This document shows positions 60,396-64,000 of a DNA stretch of 64,000 bases, in pieces. The notes beneath the pieces were generated by a model, which was not told the DNA's origin, searched no databases, and saw only the letters and a program-made list of their open reading frames with translations. Source of the DNA: Saprospiraceae bacterium. GTDB lineage: Bacteria; Bacteroidota; Bacteroidia; Chitinophagales; Saprospiraceae. Where the stretch lies: positions 124,001 to 188,000 of the forward strand of contig JADJYH010000007.1 in the NCBI GenBank assembly GCA_016719855.1. Reading direction: 5' to 3'. A program made the position numbers and the translations under genes. Position 1 is the stretch's first letter. Each line of letters opens with the position of its first letter.

Positions 60396-60955
60396 GCCTT
60401 CCGCTTCCAGCACCCCGCCACATGGTCGTCCACCATCCCCGTCGCCTGCATGAACGCGTAGCAAATGGTGGAACCGACGAACTTGAATCCCCGTTTTTTC
60501 AAATCCTTCGACATGGCGTCGCTCTGCGGCGTGGTGGCCGGAATGTCGCCCATTTTTTCCCGTTGGTTGACGATGGACTGGTGGCCCACAAACTGCCAGA
60601 TGTAGCGCTCGAAGCTGCCCAATTCTTCCTTCACTTTCAGGTAAGCCCGTGCATTTTCGATGAAGGCATTGACCTTCAGGCGGTTGCGCACGATGCCGGG
60701 GTCGGCGAGCAGGGCGGCGCGCTTGCCATCGTCGTAGTTGGCCATTTTTTCGGCGTCGAACTGGTCGAAGGCGAGGCGGTAGGTTTCCCGTTTGTTCAGG
60801 ATGGTGAGCCAACTGAGACCAGCCTGGGCGCCTTCGAGGCAGAGCATCTCGAAGAGGTGGCGGTCGTCGTGGGAGGGCACGCCCCACTCTGTGTCGTGGT
60901 AGCGGATGTAAATGTCGTGGCCGTGGCACCAAGGGCAGCGGGGAAGGTCTTGCAT
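60392..60955 (-). CDS. tag: DNA-3-methyladenine glycosylase I
   Basis: A 187-residue base-excision repair enzyme from the ATG at 60955 (MQDLPRCPWCHGHDIYIRYHDTEWGVPSHDDRHLFEMLCLEGAQAGLSWLTILNKRETYRLAF). It removes 3-methyladenine from DNA. The zinc snap is formed by C in RCPWC, H in YHDTEWG, and H/C in DDHVAGCW. The helix-hairpin-helix region and the aromatic pocket (GLSWLTIL, KFVGSTICYAFMQATGMVDDH) are intact. The extended frame to 61075 adds non-homologous residues. Confidence 0.95.
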   Translation of the reverse strand: MQDLPRCPWCHGHDIYIRYHDTEWGVPSHDDRHLFEMLCLEGAQAGLSWLTILNKRETYRLAFDQFDAEKMANYDDGKRAALLADPGIVRNRLKVNAFIENARAYLKVKEELGSFERYIWQFVGHQSIVNQREKMGDIPATTPQSDAMSKDLKKRGFKFVGSTICYAFMQATGMVDDHVAGCWKRKA

Positions 60956-61080
60956 GATTGGAAAATTTTGATTTTTCGCAAAGTTAACCCGTTGTCGGAT
61001 TTGGAATGCAGGGCGGTGCATTGCGGAGCGGCAACAAATTTTAGCGTTACGGGAATTCCAGCAAAACCAGCTCATATTAA

Positions 61081-61375
61081 AAATATTGGCATGGAATTTT
61101 GTATGGTAAATAAAGTTTACCCGTGGCGTACTCCATTTTGGATAGATGCCCGGTAAAATTGCCTTCTTCCTACAACAGCAGCCGTTACCGCTCTTGCGGA
61201 ACTTTTACTATGAGAAAACTGCATCTGCCCTGACTGCTGCTGGCAATTAAATCAGATAGGGCTTTCCCTCCTGAAAAAATTCTTGTACCGAATTTTCAGT
61301 ATGCTGAAGCGTTTGGGGCCTGATTTGGCCCCAAGACGACCAGATTCGCTATGTATTCACTTAACCGAGTTCATT
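61081..61375. other. Intergenic region with a hairpin
   Basis: No gene seen. TTGGGGCC (61313-61320) and GGCCCCAA (61327-61334) form a short stem without a T tract, about 40 nt before the next ATG; it might lie in the 5' leader of the following gene. Confidence 0.35.
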
Positions 61376-64000
61376 ATGAAACACATGTTTGATTATCTCA
61401 TGGACAGAAAAGCCAAAGCCTTGCAACTGCTGGCCTTGGTTTTAATGGTGCTGCCGGGCGCGGGGCTTTGGGCGGAAGGCTCAATGGACTTTGTTGGCTA
61501 CCCTGGCTACCGCTTGTTCTTCGACAACCGCAACGAGCAGCAGTTGAAGGTCTATGCCGCCGAAGGCGAGACCATCAACGTCGGTGCAAGCCACGTGGGC
61601 ATTGCCGGTGGCTTCATTAGGGTTTACAGACCAGACGGCGTGATGGTTGCCACCTTCGATGGCACTGGTGGCGGCAACACGGCCATTATTTACAACAATT
61701 GGCAGGAATTGGAGGGGCCAACTGGCGGCGCGGGCTACACGCCCGGCACTGTCATCGTGCCAGTGGGGCAGGGTGGCGTCTGGACGGTGCAGATGGGTTT
61801 CCCGGTCTATGAGGCAGCCAGTTTCCTGAACCTGTTGAATAGCGACCCTTGGGACAGGGCTACCCACCAGCCCATCACCCCAACCGTCATCACGGCCTGG
61901 GACATCACGGTTTCGACGGGAGGCGCCGCCAATGCCGGAGGCACCATGAAATCGGGTCGGGTATATTCCAACGAATACGTGTCGGTCATCAGTCAAAACG
62001 GCTACATGACCTCCCCGTTGTTTTACGTGCTGACGAAAGGAGGGTATCTCTACGAAGTACAGTTCATGGAAACCGATCCGTACCGTTTCCCGATAACTTC
62101 CGTTTCGAGAGGCATCGTAAACGGCAGTGGAGAGCCTACCTACAACTCTCATCAACGAGCGGACGTTTCGCGCTCCGACAACCCGCTTGCTTGGGTCCTT
62201 GGCCAAAATTACTACTACGAACCACAGGCAGCGGATTACGCACCAAACAACCTCATCAACAACAAGATTTTTTTAAACGAGCCTGACCAGACCATGCCAG
62301 AAACGGCCATGGTCACAGATATTTTCAGGAGCAATACGCATACCACGTGGCTATTCCACATGCCCTCATCGGTGGAGCCGGAAATCACTGGATTTGAACT
62401 GAACGCGTTCAACCCCTCGGGCAGCGACTGTCTGCCAGGCTCACTGCAAACAGGCCTTGGCGCGTGGATTCATTTTGAATCCACCTTGGGCGGCGTTGCA
62501 TTCCTCACCCTTGACCTGAACAACAACGGCAGCTTCACCGACTCGGTGGACCTTACCCTCAACAAAAACATCATCGTCGGACCTGATTCCATCTTCTGGA
62601 ACGGCAAGGACGGCAAGGGCAACGTCATCCCCGCTACCTCCAATTTTACCTTTGGATACAAGTTGGAACTGCGCGATGGTGAAACGCATATTCTGCTCAC
62701 GGACATTGAAAACAACGCTGGCGGCGTCATCTTCAAGTTGATAAGCAACGTGAAGGCGTCGTCGTTCGACCAATTTTACTACAACCACTCCAACGTGGGC
62801 GGGCCGATGAGCGGCAACAACCCAAACGGGGAGCCAGCTCCAACCAACATACCGTTTATTTACCAAAACAATTTTGGTGAAAACAAAATCCTGGACTACT
62901 GGGCCTTCGTAACCTACAGCGGCGCTGCCTTCGGCACCTTCATGGTGGACATTGTGGACAATTGCCTCGTGGCCATCATCCCCGACACCGACGGCGACGG
63001 CATCCGCGACAACCTCGACATTGACGACGACAACGACGGCATCCCCGACAAAAAGGAGTTTTGCAACCCAAGCGGTGGCTTCGCTTGCCTGCCCGGTGGC
63101 CGCGATCCCAGTGAGGATGCAGACGGTGACGGCATCTTGAACTTCAGGGATGCCAACGACCCCGCCGTGCCCAACGGCTGTACGGATGCCAACAACGACG
63201 GCATCTGCGACCAGGTAAGCCCAATTTACGACATTGACGGCGACAAAATTCCCGACCACCTTGACCTCGACGCCGATAACGATGGCATCAGCGACCTCTT
63301 CGAGGCGGGCCACAACCAGCCCGATGTCAACGGCGACGGCAGGATTGATGGCGATCCCGCAATATTCGGCCTCAATGGGCTTTACAACCCCATCGCTTCC
63401 GACCCCGATGATCCGAACGCAATTGAAACTTACGGCCGCATCGAGTGGGACGCGGACGGTGTGCCGGATCACGACGACCTCGACTCCGACAACGATGGCA
63501 TCAACGACGTGGCCGAGGCTGGCTACGGCGTTTTTGACACCGACAACGATGGCCGCATCGGAGGTGGCGCTGCTAGCCCTCCCATCGTGAACACGAGCGG
63601 ACTTTCCACCTTGATAGACCCGGCCATCATTGGCCAGCCAATCCCACTGCCACCGGATCGCGACAACGACGGTATCCGCAACTGGCACGACCTCGACTCC
63701 GACAACGACCTCATCCACGATGTGGAGGAGGCCGACAAGCCAGACTCCGACAACGACGCAGTCATCGGAACGGGCACGCCCGTGGTGGACACCAACGGGA
63801 AAGCGATTGCTGACGCAAACGGCCAGACGCTCACCACGACTTCGGTGCAGAAAAACACCGACGGTGACATCCGCCCCGACTACCTCGACCTCGACGCTGA
63901 CAACGACGGCATCAACGACGTGGCAGAAAGCTCCCCTTTAGGGGCTGGGGGTATCGACCCCGACAACAACGGGATGCCCGGCACCGGAGCGCCAGCCGTC
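61376..64000 (+). CDS. Large secreted protein with thrombospondin type 3 (TSP3) calcium-binding repeats, 3' end cut by the window
   Basis: Open from the ATG at 61376 to the window end (at least 874 residues) without a stop, hence partial. The N-terminus MKHMFDYLMDRKAKALQLLALVLMVLPGAGLWA is a signal peptide. Residues about 35-500 are beta-rich with no named domain seen (DFVGYPGYRLFFDNRNEQQLKVYAAEGETINVGASHVGIAGGFIRVYRPDG). From about residue 535 the chain turns into repeated acidic motifs, DTDGDGIRDNLDIDDDNDGIPD, DADGDGILNFRDANDP, DTDNDGRIGGG and so on: TSP3 calcium-binding loops as in large Bacteroidota adhesins. A T9SS or SprB-like C-terminus would be expected beyond the window. Confidence 0.9.
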   Translation, partial: MKHMFDYLMDRKAKALQLLALVLMVLPGAGLWAEGSMDFVGYPGYRLFFDNRNEQQLKVYAAEGETINVGASHVGIAGGFIRVYRPDGVMVATFDGTGGGNTAIIYNNWQELEGPTGGAGYTPGTVIVPVGQGGVWTVQMGFPVYEAASFLNLLNSDPWDRATHQPITPTVITAWDITVSTGGAANAGGTMKSGRVYSNEYVSVISQNGYMTSPLFYVLTKGGYLYEVQFMETDPYRFPITSVSRGIVNGSGEPTYNSHQRADVSRSDNPLAWVLGQNYYYEPQAADYAPNNLINNKIFLNEPDQTMPETAMVTDIFRSNTHTTWLFHMPSSVEPEITGFELNAFNPSGSDCLPGSLQTGLGAWIHFESTLGGVAFLTLDLNNNGSFTDSVDLTLNKNIIVGPDSIFWNGKDGKGNVIPATSNFTFGYKLELRDGETHILLTDIENNAGGVIFKLISNVKASSFDQFYYNHSNVGGPMSGNNPNGEPAPTNIPFIYQNNFGENKILDYWAFVTYSGAAFGTFMVDIVDNCLVAIIPDTDGDGIRDNLDIDDDNDGIPDKKEFCNPSGGFACLPGGRDPSEDADGDGILNFRDANDPAVPNGCTDANNDGICDQVSPIYDIDGDKIPDHLDLDADNDGISDLFEAGHNQPDVNGDGRIDGDPAIFGLNGLYNPIASDPDDPNAIETYGRIEWDADGVPDHDDLDSDNDGINDVAEAGYGVFDTDNDGRIGGGAASPPIVNTSGLSTLIDPAIIGQPIPLPPDRDNDGIRNWHDLDSDNDLIHDVEEADKPDSDNDAVIGTGTPVVDTNGKAIADANGQTLTTTSVQKNTDGDIRPDYLDLDADNDGINDVAESSPLGAGGIDPDNNGMPGTGAPAV

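Noticed and set aside
61481..63718. Long minus-strand open frames opposite the TSP3 protein
   Set aside because: Val/Ala-rich shadows of the repetitive Asp/Asn/Gly codons on the plus strand.
1..64000. tRNA, rRNA and riboswitch genes
   Set aside because: I saw no convincing cloverleaf, rRNA or riboswitch motif on reading both strands by eye; a covariance-model search would be needed to exclude them.

Overview
The window comes from a Bacteroidota member, most likely of the Saprospiria type. Four large secreted proteins end in a Por/type IX secretion (T9SS) C-terminal sorting domain. Lipoproteins have the Bacteroidota style, several putative promoters match the TTTG / TAnnTTTG pattern, and the gene set is typical of that group (SprB repeats, TSP3 repeats, LytS/LytTR pairs, VOC/SRPBCC/DinB/DUF1801 genes). 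Taxonomy is inferred from these features only.

Layout. 0-7.6 kb: VOC protein, DUF892 ferritin-like protein, DoxX, a propeller lipoprotein, a Spy/CpxP-like protein, a LytS/LytTR two-component pair and a delta-60-repeat T9SS protein. 7.6-20.7 kb is an accessory region: a degraded STAND-type NTPase gene (DUF4062-like + NTPase + TPR), YceI, a zinc alcohol dehydrogenase, then three plus-strand accessory genes (small exported protein, EAD11-like membrane protein, ankyrin/SH3 lipoprotein). Each of the three is followed by a convergent copy of the 3' end of a SNF2 helicase gene; the first two copies are remnants and the third is the full gene. 20.9-28.6 kb: a lipoprotein, then an inorganic-carbon locus sulP-dabA-dabB-beta carbonic anhydrase. 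28.7-40.2 kb: small enzymes and regulators (ATC hydrolase, DUF1330, SRPBCC+VOC+ArsR, DUF1801, GT39-like transferase, Crp, WYL+DinB, GyrI-like, MFS, VOC).

40.5-44.2 kb is a replicon core: a ribbon-helix-helix partition partner and ParA on the minus strand, an origin with an array of 17-bp iterons (eight start exactly 22 bp apart), and a Rep_3-type initiator. The sequence is therefore a plasmid or chromid, or carries an integrated plasmid. 44.2-64 kb: an RluA-type pseudouridine synthase, secreted T9SS proteins (GH5-like, M12B-like metalloprotease with SprB repeats, a ~1960-residue sugar-dehydrogenase/PKD/PA14/Ig-like protein), Uma2 genes (one broken), patatin, esterase, Tag glycosylase, and the start of a TSP3-repeat protein that runs off the end.

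Two features cut across the window. First, about twenty 1-nt frameshifts, mostly in short homopolymers, split genes that otherwise read intact; consensus indel errors are the simplest explanation, though the STAND and first Uma2 genes look truly decayed. Second, many palindromic elements built from short tandem units sit directly against stop codons, and one family (GATTGCG units) also lies inside coding genes.
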